Positions 8,312-17,310 of a stretch of DNA of 64,000 nt are shown piece by piece. A program made the position numbers and the translations under genes. The stretch spans positions 372,001 to 436,000 of the forward strand of contig DATMRS010000020.1 in assembly GCA_035566015.1 (NCBI GenBank), given 5' to 3'. The stretch's first letter is position 1; the number at the start of each line of letters is the position of its first letter. The DNA comes from DATMRS01 sp035566015. GTDB taxonomy: Bacteria; Pseudomonadota; Alphaproteobacteria; Sphingomonadales; Sphingomonadaceae. Under the pieces are notes generated by a model. That model did not search any database, was not told the DNA's origin, and saw only the letters and a program-made list of their open reading frames with translations.

Positions 8312-9739
8312 CTATTCCTCGGCCGTCACGCCGCCGCCCAGCGCGACGTAGAGCGACACCAGATTCTGCAGGTCCTGCGCACGCAGGCTAATCATCGTCT
8401 GCTCGGCGGAGAAGAGGTTCCGCTCGGCATCCAGCACCTCGATATATTGGGCGACGCCGTTCAGGTAACGCGCGCGCGCCAGCTCTGCGAGGTGGCGCTG
8501 CGAGGTGAGCGCCCGCTCCTGCGCAGCGATCTGCTCGGCCAGATAGCGCCGCCCCGCCAGACCGTCCGCCACTTCGCGGAACGCGGTCTGCACCGCCTTC
8601 TCATAGGTGGCGAGCGCGATCTTCTCCTCGGCGGTGGCGACGGTAAGTTGCCCCTCGCGCCGTCCCCAGTCGAAAATCGGCAGATCGATCGAGGGGCCGA
8701 AGCTCCACGTCAGCCCGTCCGATCCGAACAGATCCTTGAGCTTGGTGGAGGCATAGCCGGCATTGCCCGTCAACGTGATCGAGGGGAAGAAGGCCGCGCG
8801 CGCGACGCCGATATTCGCCCGCGCCGCGCGGAGCTGCTCCTCGGCGGCGATCACGTCGGGCCGGTTCTCGAGCAGTTCGGAGGGGAGGCCGGGGCCTATG
8901 TCGCGCACGATGCCCTGCTGCGCCATCGGTAGCGGATCGGGCAGGTCGTCGGGCACCGGACGGCCGATCAGCACATAGGAATAATCCCGCGTCTGCGCGC
9001 GTTGCAGCTTGAGCGAGGCCAGTTCGGTCTCGGCCTGCGTCAGCAGCGTCTCCGCCTGGCGATAATCGAGCGCGGAGGTGACGCCGGCGTTGAGGCGCAG
9101 ACGCGCGATGCGTAGCCCCTCGTCGCGGCTCTTCACCGTCGCCTCGGCGATCTCGATCCGTTCGGCCAGTTCGCGCGCGGTGAGATAATTGATCGCGACA
9201 TCGCGGATCAGCGACAGGCGGAAGGCGCGTTCCGCCGCCACTGTCGAGAGATAGGAGGCGCGCGCCGCCTCGGTCATGTTGCGCACGCGCCCCCAGAAAT
9301 CGAGTTCGAAGGCGGTGACGCCGATGCCGATCTTGTAATTGTTGCCGGTAACGGGGCCGGTCGTCGGCAGGCCATCGGGCCCGAAGGTGAAGCCCAGCGT
9401 CCGGCTGCGTGTCGCGCTGGCATTGGCGTCCAGCTCGGGCAGGCGTGCCGCCGCGTCGATCCGATATTGGCCGCGCGCCTGCTCGATCCGCGCCACCGAG
9501 ACGCGCAGGTCGCGATTATTGTCGAGCGCCATCTGGATGACGGCCTGTAGCCGGGGATCGGTGAAATAATCGCGCCAGCCGATCTTCGTCGCCTTCCGGT
9601 CGCCGAGGTGGGGCGCGTATTCGGCCGGATATTCGGGTGCGGCGGCGAAGGGCGGCCGCGTGTTCGGCGGCGCGAGGTTGCACGCCGAAAGCAGCGAGGC
9701 GCCGGTGAGCGCGAGGGCCAGGCGGAACGGCTTAGTCAT
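8312..9739 (-). CDS. outer-membrane efflux lipoprotein (OprM/NodT family)
   Basis: The 475-residue protein is the outer-membrane channel of a tripartite RND pump. It has a lipoprotein signal with the modified cysteine at C20 (SLLSACN) and two repeated helical-hairpin halves, with signatures such as ELDFWGRVRNMTEAARASYL and ENRPDVIAAEEQLRAARANI. It is the last gene of an operon; its start overlaps the permease stop by eight bases, which implies translational coupling. Substrate cannot be read from the sequence. Confidence 0.93.
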   Translation of the reverse strand: MTKPFRLALALTGASLLSACNLAPPNTRPPFAAAPEYPAEYAPHLGDRKATKIGWRDYFTDPRLQAVIQMALDNNRDLRVSVARIEQARGQYRIDAAARLPELDANASATRSRTLGFTFGPDGLPTTGPVTGNNYKIGIGVTAFELDFWGRVRNMTEAARASYLSTVAAERAFRLSLIRDVAINYLTARELAERIEIAEATVKSRDEGLRIARLRLNAGVTSALDYRQAETLLTQAETELASLKLQRAQTRDYSYVLIGRPVPDDLPDPLPMAQQGIVRDIGPGLPSELLENRPDVIAAEEQLRAARANIGVARAAFFPSITLTGNAGYASTKLKDLFGSDGLTWSFGPSIDLPIFDWGRREGQLTVATAEEKIALATYEKAVQTAFREVADGLAGRRYLAEQIAAQERALTSQRHLAELARARYLNGVAQYIEVLDAERNLFSAEQTMISLRAQDLQNLVSLYVALGGGVTAEE

Positions 9740-12700
9740 GGTCCCGCTCCGCCGCGACCGATACCGGCGTCTTGCGCGTCAGCCATTTGCGTACCGCGAT
9801 GTAGAAGACCGGAATGAAGAAGATACCCAGGAGGGTTGCCGCGATCATGCCCCCCATCACGCCCGTGCCGACCGCGCGGCGGCTGGCGGAGCCAGCGCCA
9901 CTCGCGAAGAAGAGCGGCACCATGCCGAAGACGAAGGCGAAGGACGTCATCAGGATCGGCCGCAGACGCAGCTTCACCGCGTCGAGCGTCGCCTCCATCA
10001 CCGATCGGCCTTCCTCTTCGCGCTCGATCGCGAATTCGACGATCAGGATCGCATTCTTGGCGGCAAGGCCGATGATCGTAATGAGGCCGACGTTGAAATA
10101 GACGTCCGCGCTCATGCCGCGCAGCATCGAGAGCAGCACCGCCCCCAGCACGCCGAGCGGCACGACCAGCAGCACCGCGATCGGCACCGTCCAGCTTTCA
10201 TAAAGCGCGGCGAGCAGCAGGAACACGACCACCAGCGACAGGCCGAGCAATGCGCCCACCTGCCCCGCCGACTGCCGCTCCTCGAACGAGGTGCCGGTCC
10301 ATTCATAGTCGATTCCGTCGGGGAGCTGCGCGGCCAGCCGCTCCATCTCGTCCATCGCCTGGCCGGAGGAATAGCCCGGCGCAGCCATGCCCGAGACGGA
10401 GAGCGAGGGATAGCCGTTATAACGCTGCAACTGAGGCGGCCCCGACGTCCATTCGGCGGTGGTGAAGGCGCCGAACGGCACCATCTCGCCCTTGTCGTTG
10501 CGCACGCGCAGGTCGAGCACGTCCTGCGGCGTCATCCGATAGGGCGCGTCGGCCTGAAGGAGGACCTGGAGCACCCGGCCTTCATGATTGAAGTCGTTCG
10601 CATAGGCCGAGCCGAAAGCGATCGACAGCGTCGCGTTGACGTCACCGATCGACAGGCCCAGCGCGCGCGCCTTCACCCGATCGATCTGCACGCGGAGCTG
10701 CGGCGAATCCTCCATCCCCTCCGGACGCACGCCCACCAGCATCTTGCTTTGCGCGGCAAGCCCCAGCAATTGCCCCTGCGCCTGCATCAGCGCCTGATGG
10801 CCAAGCCCGCCGCGATCCTCGAGCCGGAGCGCGAAGCCGCTGGCATTGCCGAGTTCGGGAATTGGCGGCTGGTTGACCGCGAAGATCATCGCCTGCTTGA
10901 CCTGCGAGAGCGCGCCCATCGCCTTGCCGATCAGCGCGTCGACCGAATTGGCCTTGCCGGGCCGGTCCTCCCACGGCTTCAGGATGACGAACATGATCGC
11001 CGCGCTCTGCCCCTGCCCGAAGAAGCTGAAGCCGCGCACGAGGATATAATGCTCCACCTGCGGCTGGGCGGTATAGAAGGCGGTCATCTGTTTGATCGCC
11101 TCGTCGGTGCGTTCGGAGGTCGCGCCCGGCGGCGCCTGGACGATCGAGATAAGGTTGCCCTGGTCCTCTGACGGCAGGAAGCCGCCGGGCAGCCGTTGGA
11201 ACAGCACGAATGTCAGCCCGACGGTGAGGATGAAGACCGCCAGCCAGCGCAGCGGCCGCGTGAGCATCTTGCCGACACGCCCCTGATAGCGTGCGGTGGT
11301 CCGCCCGAACCAGGAATTGAAGCCCCCGAAGAAGCGATCGGCGAAGGCGAAACGGTGTCGCGGCGCGTCGGGATCGTGCGGCTTCAGCATGCTCGCGCAC
11401 AAAGCGGGCGTGAGGGTGAGCGCCAGCAGCGCCGAAAAGGCAATAGAGACGGCGAGCGTCACCGAAAACTGTCGATAGATTCCGCCCGTCGATCCGGGGA
11501 AGAAGGCCATCGGAATGAACACCGCGATCAGAACCAGCGTGATGCCGATGATCGCGCCCGTAATCTGGCCCATCGCCTTCAGCGTCGCCTCGCGCGGGCC
11601 GAGATGTTCCTCGGCCATGATCCGCTCGACATTCTCGATAACGACGATCGCGTCGTCGACGAGAATGCCGATGGCGAGCACCATGCCGAACAAGGTCAGC
11701 ACATTGATCGAGAAGCCGAACAGCCACAGGCCCAGGCAGGCGCCTGACAGCGCGATTGGCACGACGATCGCGGTGATGAAGGTCGAGCGCAGATTCTGCA
11801 GGAACAGGAACATCACCAGGAAGACGAGGATCATCGCCTCGATCAGCGTCTTCACCACCTCATGCACCGATGTCGTGATGAAGGGCGAGACGTCGTAGGG
11901 AATCGCCCACTGCACGTCCGCCGGCAGGCTCGACGACAGCTCGGCCATGCGCGCGCGCACGCCCTTGGCGGTGGCGAGCGCGTTGGCGCCCGGCACGGTC
12001 TGCACCGCGATGCCCGCCATCGGCCGTCCGTCGAAATCATTCTGCGACAGATAGCTGGCCGCCCCCAGCTCGACCCGCGCCACATCACCGAGGCGGATCG
12101 TCGATCCATCGGGGTTGGCGCGCAGGATGATGTTCGCGAACTGCTCGGCATTGGTGAAGCGGTTCTGCGTGATGATGGTGGCGTTGAGTTCGGCATCATG
12201 CGCGATCGGCTGATCGCCGAGCTGGCCGCCCGCCGTCTGGCTATTCTGCTCCTGCACCGCAGCAAGCGCTTCGGATGCCGAAAGCTTGTAGGCAGCCAGT
12301 TTTTGCGGATCGAGCCAGATGCGCATCGCATATTGCGATCCGAACAGCCTGAGGTCGCCGACGCCAGGCACGCGGCGCAGCTCGTCCATCACTTGCGAAT
12401 AAGCGACGTTGCCCAGTTCGAGCGGCGTCGTCGTGCCGCTCTTCGACGTGAGCACGACCACCAGCAGGAAGCCCGAATTGGCCTTGTTGACCTGGATGCC
12501 CTGACGACGCACCTCCTCGGGCAGGCGCTGCTCGACGCGGCTGAGCCGGTTCTGCACCTCCACCTGCGCATAATCGATGTCGGTGCCCGACTTAAAGGTG
12601 ATGGTGATCGAGGCGGTGCCGTTCGACTGACTGCTCGACGACATGTAGAGGAAACCCTCGACACCGTTCAGCTCGCGCTCGATCACCTGGGTGACGTTGG

Positions 12701-12878
12701 TTTCCAGCGTCTCCGCGTCGGCGCCCGGATAGGTGACGCTGATCGTCAGCGACGGCGGCGCCACAGAGGGATATTGCTCGATCGGCAGGCTCAGCAGCGC
12801 CAGCACGCCGGCCAGCGCGATGCCGAGTGCGATCACCCAGGCGAAAACCGGGCGATCCACGAAGAAGCGGGAGATCAT
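9732..12878 (-). CDS. RND multidrug efflux permease (HAE1/AcrB family)
   Basis: A 1048-residue inner-membrane proton antiporter, the usual length for AcrB/MexB relatives. It starts MISRFFVDRPVFAWVIAL. The proton-relay aspartate pair lies in LAIGILVDDAIVVIENVERI, and the partner lysine is in GLAAKNAILIVEFAIE. Two large periplasmic loops and the duplicated six-helix halves are present. It sits between the adaptor and the outer-membrane channel, completing the tripartite pump. The family exports dyes, detergents and antibiotics, but specificity is not deducible here. Confidence 0.96.
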   Translation of the reverse strand: MISRFFVDRPVFAWVIALGIALAGVLALLSLPIEQYPSVAPPSLTISVTYPGADAETLETNVTQVIERELNGVEGFLYMSSSSQSNGTASITITFKSGTDIDYAQVEVQNRLSRVEQRLPEEVRRQGIQVNKANSGFLLVVVLTSKSGTTTPLELGNVAYSQVMDELRRVPGVGDLRLFGSQYAMRIWLDPQKLAAYKLSASEALAAVQEQNSQTAGGQLGDQPIAHDAELNATIITQNRFTNAEQFANIILRANPDGSTIRLGDVARVELGAASYLSQNDFDGRPMAGIAVQTVPGANALATAKGVRARMAELSSSLPADVQWAIPYDVSPFITTSVHEVVKTLIEAMILVFLVMFLFLQNLRSTFITAIVVPIALSGACLGLWLFGFSINVLTLFGMVLAIGILVDDAIVVIENVERIMAEEHLGPREATLKAMGQITGAIIGITLVLIAVFIPMAFFPGSTGGIYRQFSVTLAVSIAFSALLALTLTPALCASMLKPHDPDAPRHRFAFADRFFGGFNSWFGRTTARYQGRVGKMLTRPLRWLAVFILTVGLTFVLFQRLPGGFLPSEDQGNLISIVQAPPGATSERTDEAIKQMTAFYTAQPQVEHYILVRGFSFFGQGQSAAIMFVILKPWEDRPGKANSVDALIGKAMGALSQVKQAMIFAVNQPPIPELGNASGFALRLEDRGGLGHQALMQAQGQLLGLAAQSKMLVGVRPEGMEDSPQLRVQIDRVKARALGLSIGDVNATLSIAFGSAYANDFNHEGRVLQVLLQADAPYRMTPQDVLDLRVRNDKGEMVPFGAFTTAEWTSGPPQLQRYNGYPSLSVSGMAAPGYSSGQAMDEMERLAAQLPDGIDYEWTGTSFEERQSAGQVGALLGLSLVVVFLLLAALYESWTVPIAVLLVVPLGVLGAVLLSMLRGMSADVYFNVGLITIIGLAAKNAILIVEFAIEREEEGRSVMEATLDAVKLRLRPILMTSFAFVFGMVPLFFASGAGSASRRAVGTGVMGGMIAATLLGIFFIPVFYIAVRKWLTRKTPVSVAAERDHD

Positions 12879-12891
12879 GCCGGGCTGTCCG

Positions 12892-14052
12892 TTACTTGCC
12901 CGCCGCCGCGGCGGGTTTTGCCTCGGGTTTGGCGCCCGGCTTCGCGATCGTCACCGGCGAACCCGCGCGCACCTTCTGCAGACCGTTGACGATCACCCGG
13001 TCGCCCGGCTTCAGCCCGGAAGTTATCACCCAGGAATCGCCCTCGAGATTGCCGACCTTCACCGGGCGCGCCGCCGCGATATTGTTCGCGCCGACGACGA
13101 ACACCTGCGCGCCTTGCGGCGTCACCTGCACCGCGCGCTGCGGCACCATGATGCCTTGTGCCGATCCCACCTCGATCTTCGCGCGGACGAACTGGCCCGG
13201 CAGCAACAGCCGCTGCGGATTGGGGAATTCGGCGCGCAACGACACCGTGCCGGTATTCTCGTCCACCGCCAGATCGAGGAAGTCGAGATGGCCGACATAG
13301 GCATAGGTGCTGCCGTCCTCGAGCACGAGCCGCACGCGAATACGATCGAGATTGGGCACCTTGACCCGGCCGGCGGTGATGTTGCGGCGCAGGGCCAGCA
13401 ACTGGCTGCTCGATTGCGAGAAGTTGACGTAGATCGGGTCGACCTGCTCCACCGTCGTCATCAGCGTCGCCTGGCTGGCGCTGACCAATGCTCCTTCCGT
13501 CACCTGCGCGCGGCCGGCGCGGCCGGCGATCGGCGCGGTGACGACGGTATAGTTGAGGTCGAGGCGCGCGCGATCCGCCTGCGCCTTGGCCGAGGCGACA
13601 TCGGCCTCCGCCTGCCGCTCGGCGGCGACGGCGGCATCATATTCCTGGCTGCTCACCGCCTGCTGCTTCACCAGCGGCGCATAGCGCGCGACGACCTGGC
13701 GCGCATTCACCGCCGTCGCCCGTGCACGCGCCAGCGTCGCCATCGTCGCGTCATAAGCCGCCTGATTCTGGCGCGGATCGATGCGGAACAGCGGTTGATT
13801 CGCCTTTACGTCAGTGCCTTCCTCGTAGAGACGCCGCTCGACAATACCGTCGACGCGCGCGCGCACTTCGGCGGTGCGCACCGCTTGCGTGCGCGCGGGC
13901 AGCTCGACCACGTCGGTCACGGGCTGCGCCTGCAGGGTTATGACGTCGACAGCCGGCGGCGGAGGCGTTGGCGCCCCCTGCTTGCCACAGCCGCCAAGCA
14001 GCAGCACCGGCAGGAGCAGCATGGCTGACGGGAAGATACGTGTAGCGAGCAT
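12892..14052 (-). CDS. RND efflux periplasmic adaptor lipoprotein (membrane fusion protein)
   Basis: A 386-residue adaptor with a lipoprotein signal (MLLLPVLLLGGCGKQ, lipid-modified cysteine C22). It has the barrel-sandwich and helical hairpin layout of AcrA/MexA: ARVDGIVERRLYEEGTDV, a coiled region with AERQAEADVASAKAQADRAR, then TVVTAPIAGRAGRAQVTEGA. The C-terminus is alanine/proline/lysine-rich. The start at 14052 was chosen for the signal peptide; a longer in-frame extension would run through the regulatory region. It is first in the adaptor-permease-channel operon. Confidence 0.94.
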   Translation of the reverse strand: MLATRIFPSAMLLLPVLLLGGCGKQGAPTPPPPAVDVITLQAQPVTDVVELPARTQAVRTAEVRARVDGIVERRLYEEGTDVKANQPLFRIDPRQNQAAYDATMATLARARATAVNARQVVARYAPLVKQQAVSSQEYDAAVAAERQAEADVASAKAQADRARLDLNYTVVTAPIAGRAGRAQVTEGALVSASQATLMTTVEQVDPIYVNFSQSSSQLLALRRNITAGRVKVPNLDRIRVRLVLEDGSTYAYVGHLDFLDLAVDENTGTVSLRAEFPNPQRLLLPGQFVRAKIEVGSAQGIMVPQRAVQVTPQGAQVFVVGANNIAAARPVKVGNLEGDSWVITSGLKPGDRVIVNGLQKVRAGSPVTIAKPGAKPEAKPAAAAGK

Positions 14053-14149
14053 CCGCGTCCGCGTCCCCTTTTCGCAAGGCCCGACTCCTGACGGATGGCC
14101 CAAGCATGTATAATAACTTATCAGCGGCACGACCGGATGGCGACGCCGC

Positions 14150-14178
14150 TTGAGGCGATGTGTAATGATCGCTACACT
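14150..14178 (+). promoter_or_regulatory. candidate promoter of the tetR-family gene
   Basis: TTGAGG (14150-14155) and TACACT (14173-14178) are spaced by 17 bases, giving a start near 14185 and a leader of about 30 bases before the regulator ATG. The -10 overlaps the palindrome at 14161-14176. Confidence 0.45.
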
Positions 14179-14186
14179 AGTGTCAA
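14159..14186 (-). promoter_or_regulatory. candidate promoter of the efflux operon
   Basis: On the minus strand a perfect TTGACA (14186-14181) is followed after 16 bases by TACACA (14164-14159). It faces the regulator promoter and shares its core sequence. The -10 is weak. Confidence 0.4.
14161..14176. promoter_or_regulatory. candidate TetR-family operator
   Basis: TGTA and TACA arms flank an eight-base core (ATGATCGC). The site lies between or across the promoter elements of both divergent transcription units, where a bound repressor would block both. This is the usual layout for a TetR-controlled RND pump; binding is inferred. Confidence 0.4.
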
Positions 14187-14193
14187 CAGGAAC

Positions 14194-14208
14194 TTGTGCG
14201 TTGCACAA
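14194..14208. promoter_or_regulatory. second palindrome in the efflux regulatory region
   Basis: TTGTGC and GCACAA are perfect six-base inverted arms separated by GTT, just before the regulator start codon. It may be a second regulator site or a leader hairpin in the regulator mRNA. Confidence 0.35.
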
Positions 14209-14214
14209 TCAAGG

Positions 14215-14868
14215 ATGGCGATCATCATCGACGGCAGCGGAGAATCGGGTAGCGCGGCGGCACGGCGGGAGAGACGCAGGCGTGCGATGATCGCGGCGGC
14301 GACAACGCTGTTTCTGGAGCGCGGCTACGAAGCGGTGAGCCTGAGCGAGATCGTCCGCCATTCGGGCGGATCGCTGACGACGCTCTATGATCTGTTCGAG
14401 AACAAGCTGGGCCTTCTGGCCGCTATCGTTGCCGAGCAGCGCTTCGAAAAGCTCGGGCGGATCGACGCGATCATCGCCGCCGCCGATGGCCCTGCGGCGA
14501 CGCTGCGGGCGATCGCCCTGACCTTGCACGAAGGCTTCATGGATCCCGCGACGATCCGGCTGATGCGCCTCGTAATGGCCGAAACGCTACGCGATCCGGG
14601 GTTCGGCCATATGCTTTACAAGGCCGCGCATGTGCCGGCAGTCGAGCAATTGGCCGCTTTGTTCGCCCGCTGGGCCGACGAAGGGCGCGCGACAATCGCC
14701 AATCCCGCGCTGGCTGCCGAATTCTTCCTCGGCCTCATCATCCATGCGCCGCAGACGCGCGCGCTGTTCGGCGAAGGGGAATGTTGCCGCCCGCCGCTGG
14801 AGCCCGCCGAAATGCTCGACGAGGCGATCGCGCTCTTCCTGCGAGGCTATGGCCTCGACGAGGCGTAA
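14215..14868 (+). CDS. TetR-family transcriptional regulator of the adjacent RND pump
   Basis: A 217-residue protein with an N-terminal helix-turn-helix (AAATTLFLERGYEAVSLSEIV followed by HSGGSLTTLYDLFENKLGLL) typical of the TetR family, and an alpha-helical ligand domain. It is divergent from the efflux adaptor gene, so it most likely represses the pump and itself, released by a pump substrate. The start at 14215 was chosen because an AAGG sequence precedes it and the helix-turn-helix then sits at the usual distance; the frame is open further upstream but through the promoter region. Confidence 0.92.
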   Translation: MAIIIDGSGESGSAAARRERRRRAMIAAATTLFLERGYEAVSLSEIVRHSGGSLTTLYDLFENKLGLLAAIVAEQRFEKLGRIDAIIAAADGPAATLRAIALTLHEGFMDPATIRLMRLVMAETLRDPGFGHMLYKAAHVPAVEQLAALFARWADEGRATIANPALAAEFFLGLIIHAPQTRALFGEGECCRPPLEPAEMLDEAIALFLRGYGLDEA

Positions 14869-14872
14869 CCGG

Positions 14873-15718
14873 TCATCCCTGTCCCAGCGTCGGAATCCAA
14901 TCATCTCCCGGATAGGCGACCACCAGTTCGGCATCGTCGGCCAGCGCCAGACGCGCCTCGTCCTTGGCCAGCCAGACGCCGCCCGCGTCGAAAGAGCTTC
15001 CGTCGATCATCCCGGCCCGGTTGAGCGGGATCAGCCAGACGGGGCGCTCTTTCGGCGGCGTGATCGCGCGCTCCCCGCCCAATTTCCAGCGTTCGAGGAC
15101 GAAAGCCGGCCCTTCGGCGAACAAGGTTCGTCCAGGCGAAACCTCGCGCGGCACGTAGGGCGCAACATAGGGAACCGGGTCGGAGACGGCGACGCCGTCG
15201 TCCAGATGCAGCTCGCGCCCCCGGCCGTAATCGTAGAGACGGTAGGTGAGATCGACATTCTGCTGCACCTCGATCAGCGTCAGCCCCGCGCCGATCGCGT
15301 GCACCGTACCCGCCGGCGAATAATAGACGTCGCCAGCGCGTACCGGCTTCCAGTCCAGCTTCTCCTCGATCGAGCCGTCGAGCGCGGAGGCGCGCAGTTC
15401 GTCCTTGCTGATCGTCTCGCGCATGCCGATCGCGATCGCGGCGGTGGGATCGGCGGCCAGCACCACCCACGCCTCGTCCTTGCCACGCGGATAGCCACGC
15501 GCATGGGCCTCGGCGTTGTCGGGATGAACCTGCACCGACAATTTCTCGCTGGTGAACAGATATTTGACGAGCAGCACCGGGTCCTGCCCCGCCGGCGCCT
15601 CGAACCACACTTCGCCCACCGGCTCGCCGCCTTCGGGAACGTCGGCGAAGCCCGGCCATAAAGTGCGACGTCCCCACGGCTTTTCGACGCGCTTGGTGCC
15701 CAGACGGATCGCGGCCAT
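14873..15718 (-). CDS. manA: class I mannose-6-phosphate isomerase-like protein
   Basis: A 281-residue cupin enzyme that interconverts fructose-6-phosphate and mannose-6-phosphate, feeding GDP-mannose synthesis. Metal ligands are visible in SVQVHPDNAEAH (Q63, H65), DEAWVVL (E82) and PAGTVHAIG. The length is that of the short bacterial form rather than the roughly 390-residue E. coli ManA. An AGGGAG site seven bases before the ATG at 15718 fixes the start. It converges on the TetR gene with a four-base gap. Confidence 0.88.
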   Translation of the reverse strand: MAAIRLGTKRVEKPWGRRTLWPGFADVPEGGEPVGEVWFEAPAGQDPVLLVKYLFTSEKLSVQVHPDNAEAHARGYPRGKDEAWVVLAADPTAAIAIGMRETISKDELRASALDGSIEEKLDWKPVRAGDVYYSPAGTVHAIGAGLTLIEVQQNVDLTYRLYDYGRGRELHLDDGVAVSDPVPYVAPYVPREVSPGRTLFAEGPAFVLERWKLGGERAITPPKERPVWLIPLNRAGMIDGSSFDAGGVWLAKDEARLALADDAELVVAYPGDDWIPTLGQG

Positions 15719-15791
15719 CAACAAACTCCCTTGCGACAGACTATGACATCGAACGCGGGCGCGGGCGATGCGTTGCCGTGACGCCAAATGA

Positions 15792-15825
15792 AAAAGGCGG
15801 CCTTCCGCGAAGAAGGCCGCCTTTT
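15792..15825 (-). terminator. terminator after carD
   Basis: A perfect 14-bp inverted repeat (AAAAGGCGGCCTTC and its complement) around a six-base loop, with T tracts on both strands. It lies 25 bases after the carD stop and upstream of manA, so it should stop carD transcription from entering manA; it can work in both directions. Confidence 0.85.
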
Positions 15826-15849
15826 CGGGCTCACCCGGTACGGAAGAGC

Positions 15850-16374
15850 CTATTTGACGCTGTTGTAGATCGCCGCGGCGGCGCGCAAAATATCAAGAAT
15901 CTTCTCCTGCGCGGTCGGCTCGTCGACATTCTCCATCGCCGCCAACTCGCGCGCGAGGCGGCTCGCGGCCGCTTCGAAAATCTGACGCTCCGAATAGCTC
16001 TGCTCGGGCTGGTCTTCGGCGCGGAACAGGTCGCGCACCACCTCGGCGATCGAGACGAGGTCGCCCGAATTGATCTTCGCTTCATATTCCTGCGCACGCC
16101 GCGACCACATTGTCCGCTTGACCTTCGGCTTGCCCTTGAGCGTTGTCAGCGCCTCCTGCAACGTCACGTTCGACGACAGCTTGCGCATGCCGACGGCTTC
16201 GGCCTTGTTGGTGGGCACGCGCAGCGTCATCCGCTCTTTCTCGAAACGGAGGACATAGAGTTCCAGATGCGTGCCAGCGATTTCCTGGCTCTGCAATTCG
16301 ATGACGCGACCGACGCCATGCTTGGGATACACTACGTAATCGCCGACGACGAAACTCAGCGCCTTGGCAGCCAT
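15850..16374 (-). CDS. carD: CarD-family RNA polymerase-binding regulator
   Basis: A 174-residue protein. The N-terminal RNA-polymerase-interacting domain (GDYVVYPKHGVGRVIEL through LRFEKERMTLRVPTNKAE) resembles that of CarD/TRCF, and the C-terminal half is the helical DNA-binding domain (RRAQEYEAKINSGDLVSIAE). In other bacteria CarD stabilises the open complex at many promoters, including rRNA promoters. It has its own strong terminator and lies downstream of fdxA with a 234-base gap in which I could not identify a convincing promoter. Confidence 0.95.
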   Translation of the reverse strand: MAAKALSFVVGDYVVYPKHGVGRVIELQSQEIAGTHLELYVLRFEKERMTLRVPTNKAEAVGMRKLSSNVTLQEALTTLKGKPKVKRTMWSRRAQEYEAKINSGDLVSIAEVVRDLFRAEDQPEQSYSERQIFEAAASRLARELAAMENVDEPTAQEKILDILRAAAAIYNSVK

Positions 16375-16608
16375 ATTTTCACCTTTCCCGAGGGAGAATC
16401 GCCATACCCTGCCCGGTCAGCGCCACGTGCAAGCCTGCGTTTGCCAGCAGCGCGACTGCCGTCAGCGGAAAATAGCGATCTATTCCGCACATTCCTTGAT
16501 ACGGACGCGTGAGGCATCCGTTTCGACGCGCCCTTGTAACAGATTCGTGCGGAAAATGCCAGCTTCGCGCGATTCGGCCTCACGCGCGCCGGGAAAGGTA
16601 GCTTGCGC

Positions 16609-16947
16609 TCAGTCGCCCTGGCCAGGCTCGGGCGAGAAATATTTCTCATATTTGCCCGCTTCGCCCTTATGCTCCTCGGCGTCGGCCGGTTCCTCGCGCT
16701 TGCGGGTGATGTTCGGCCATTGCGCGGAGAAGGTGGCGTTGAGCTCCAGCCACTGCTCCAGCCCGCTTTCGGTATCGGGCAGGATCGCCTCGGCCGGGCA
16801 TTCCGGTTCGCACACGCCGCAATCGATGCATTCCGACGGGTTGATGACGAGCATGTTCTCGCCCTCGTAGAAACAGTCGACCGGACAGACTTCGACACAG
16901 TCCATATACTTGCAGCGGATGCAGGCATCGGTGACGACGTAGGTCAT
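16609..16947 (-). CDS. fdxA: 7Fe ferredoxin FdxA
   Basis: A 112-residue electron carrier. Cysteines follow the Azotobacter FdI pattern: C9, C17 and C50 for a 3Fe-4S cluster and C21, C40, C43 and C46 for a 4Fe-4S cluster, in CIRCKYMDCVEVCPVD and ECIDCGVCEPECPAEA. The C-terminal 40 residues are acidic and charged, as in other alphaproteobacterial FdxA. It lies in a run of minus-strand genes after the S4-domain gene; a promoter candidate at 16977-17005 may give it separate expression. Confidence 0.95.
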   Translation of the reverse strand: MTYVVTDACIRCKYMDCVEVCPVDCFYEGENMLVINPSECIDCGVCEPECPAEAILPDTESGLEQWLELNATFSAQWPNITRKREEPADAEEHKGEAGKYEKYFSPEPGQGD

Positions 16948-16976
16948 GGATCGTGGCTCCGTGGACGTGCGCCGCC

Positions 16977-17005
16977 CTGCTATGGCGCGGGCGCGGGCAC
17001 GTCAA
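16977..17005 (-). promoter_or_regulatory. weak promoter candidate for fdxA
   Basis: On the minus strand TTGACG (17005-17000) lies 17 bases before TAGCAG (16982-16977), about 30 bases upstream of the fdxA ATG. The -10 is poor. Confidence 0.3.
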
Positions 17006-17310
17006 TAAGTCGCGGGCTTCTGCGAGACGTTCGCAGATGGCGGCGACAGATCGGTATAGCAGGCACGCGCCGCCTCGGCCGGGCCGCGCCGGGCGGGCAG
17101 CGCTTCGATCCGGATCACGCGCACCCGCCCATGCAAGGGAAAGCTCAGCACGTCGCCGATGCGCACCGTCGCATGCGCGCGATCGACGACGCGGCCGCCG
17201 ATGCGGACATGCCCCGCCTCGGCCACCGTCTGCGCCAGCCCCCGCGTCTTCGTCAGGCGGACGAACCACAGGAATTTGTCGAGCCGCAGGCTCGTGGGCG
17301 CCTCAGCCAT
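17002..17310 (-). CDS. S4-domain RNA-binding protein
   Basis: A 102-residue protein with an S4 RNA-binding domain near the N-terminus (SLRLDKFLWFVRLTKTRGLA, then AGHVRIGGRVVDRAHATVRIGDVL), similar in shape to Hsp15/HslR-like proteins that bind stalled ribosomal particles. The start at 17310 overlaps the end of the helicase gene by eight bases, so it is probably translationally coupled. An upstream in-frame extension lies inside the helicase and is proline-rich, so I rejected it. Confidence 0.88.
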   Translation of the reverse strand: MAEAPTSLRLDKFLWFVRLTKTRGLAQTVAEAGHVRIGGRVVDRAHATVRIGDVLSFPLHGRVRVIRIEALPARRGPAEAARACYTDLSPPSANVSQKPATY

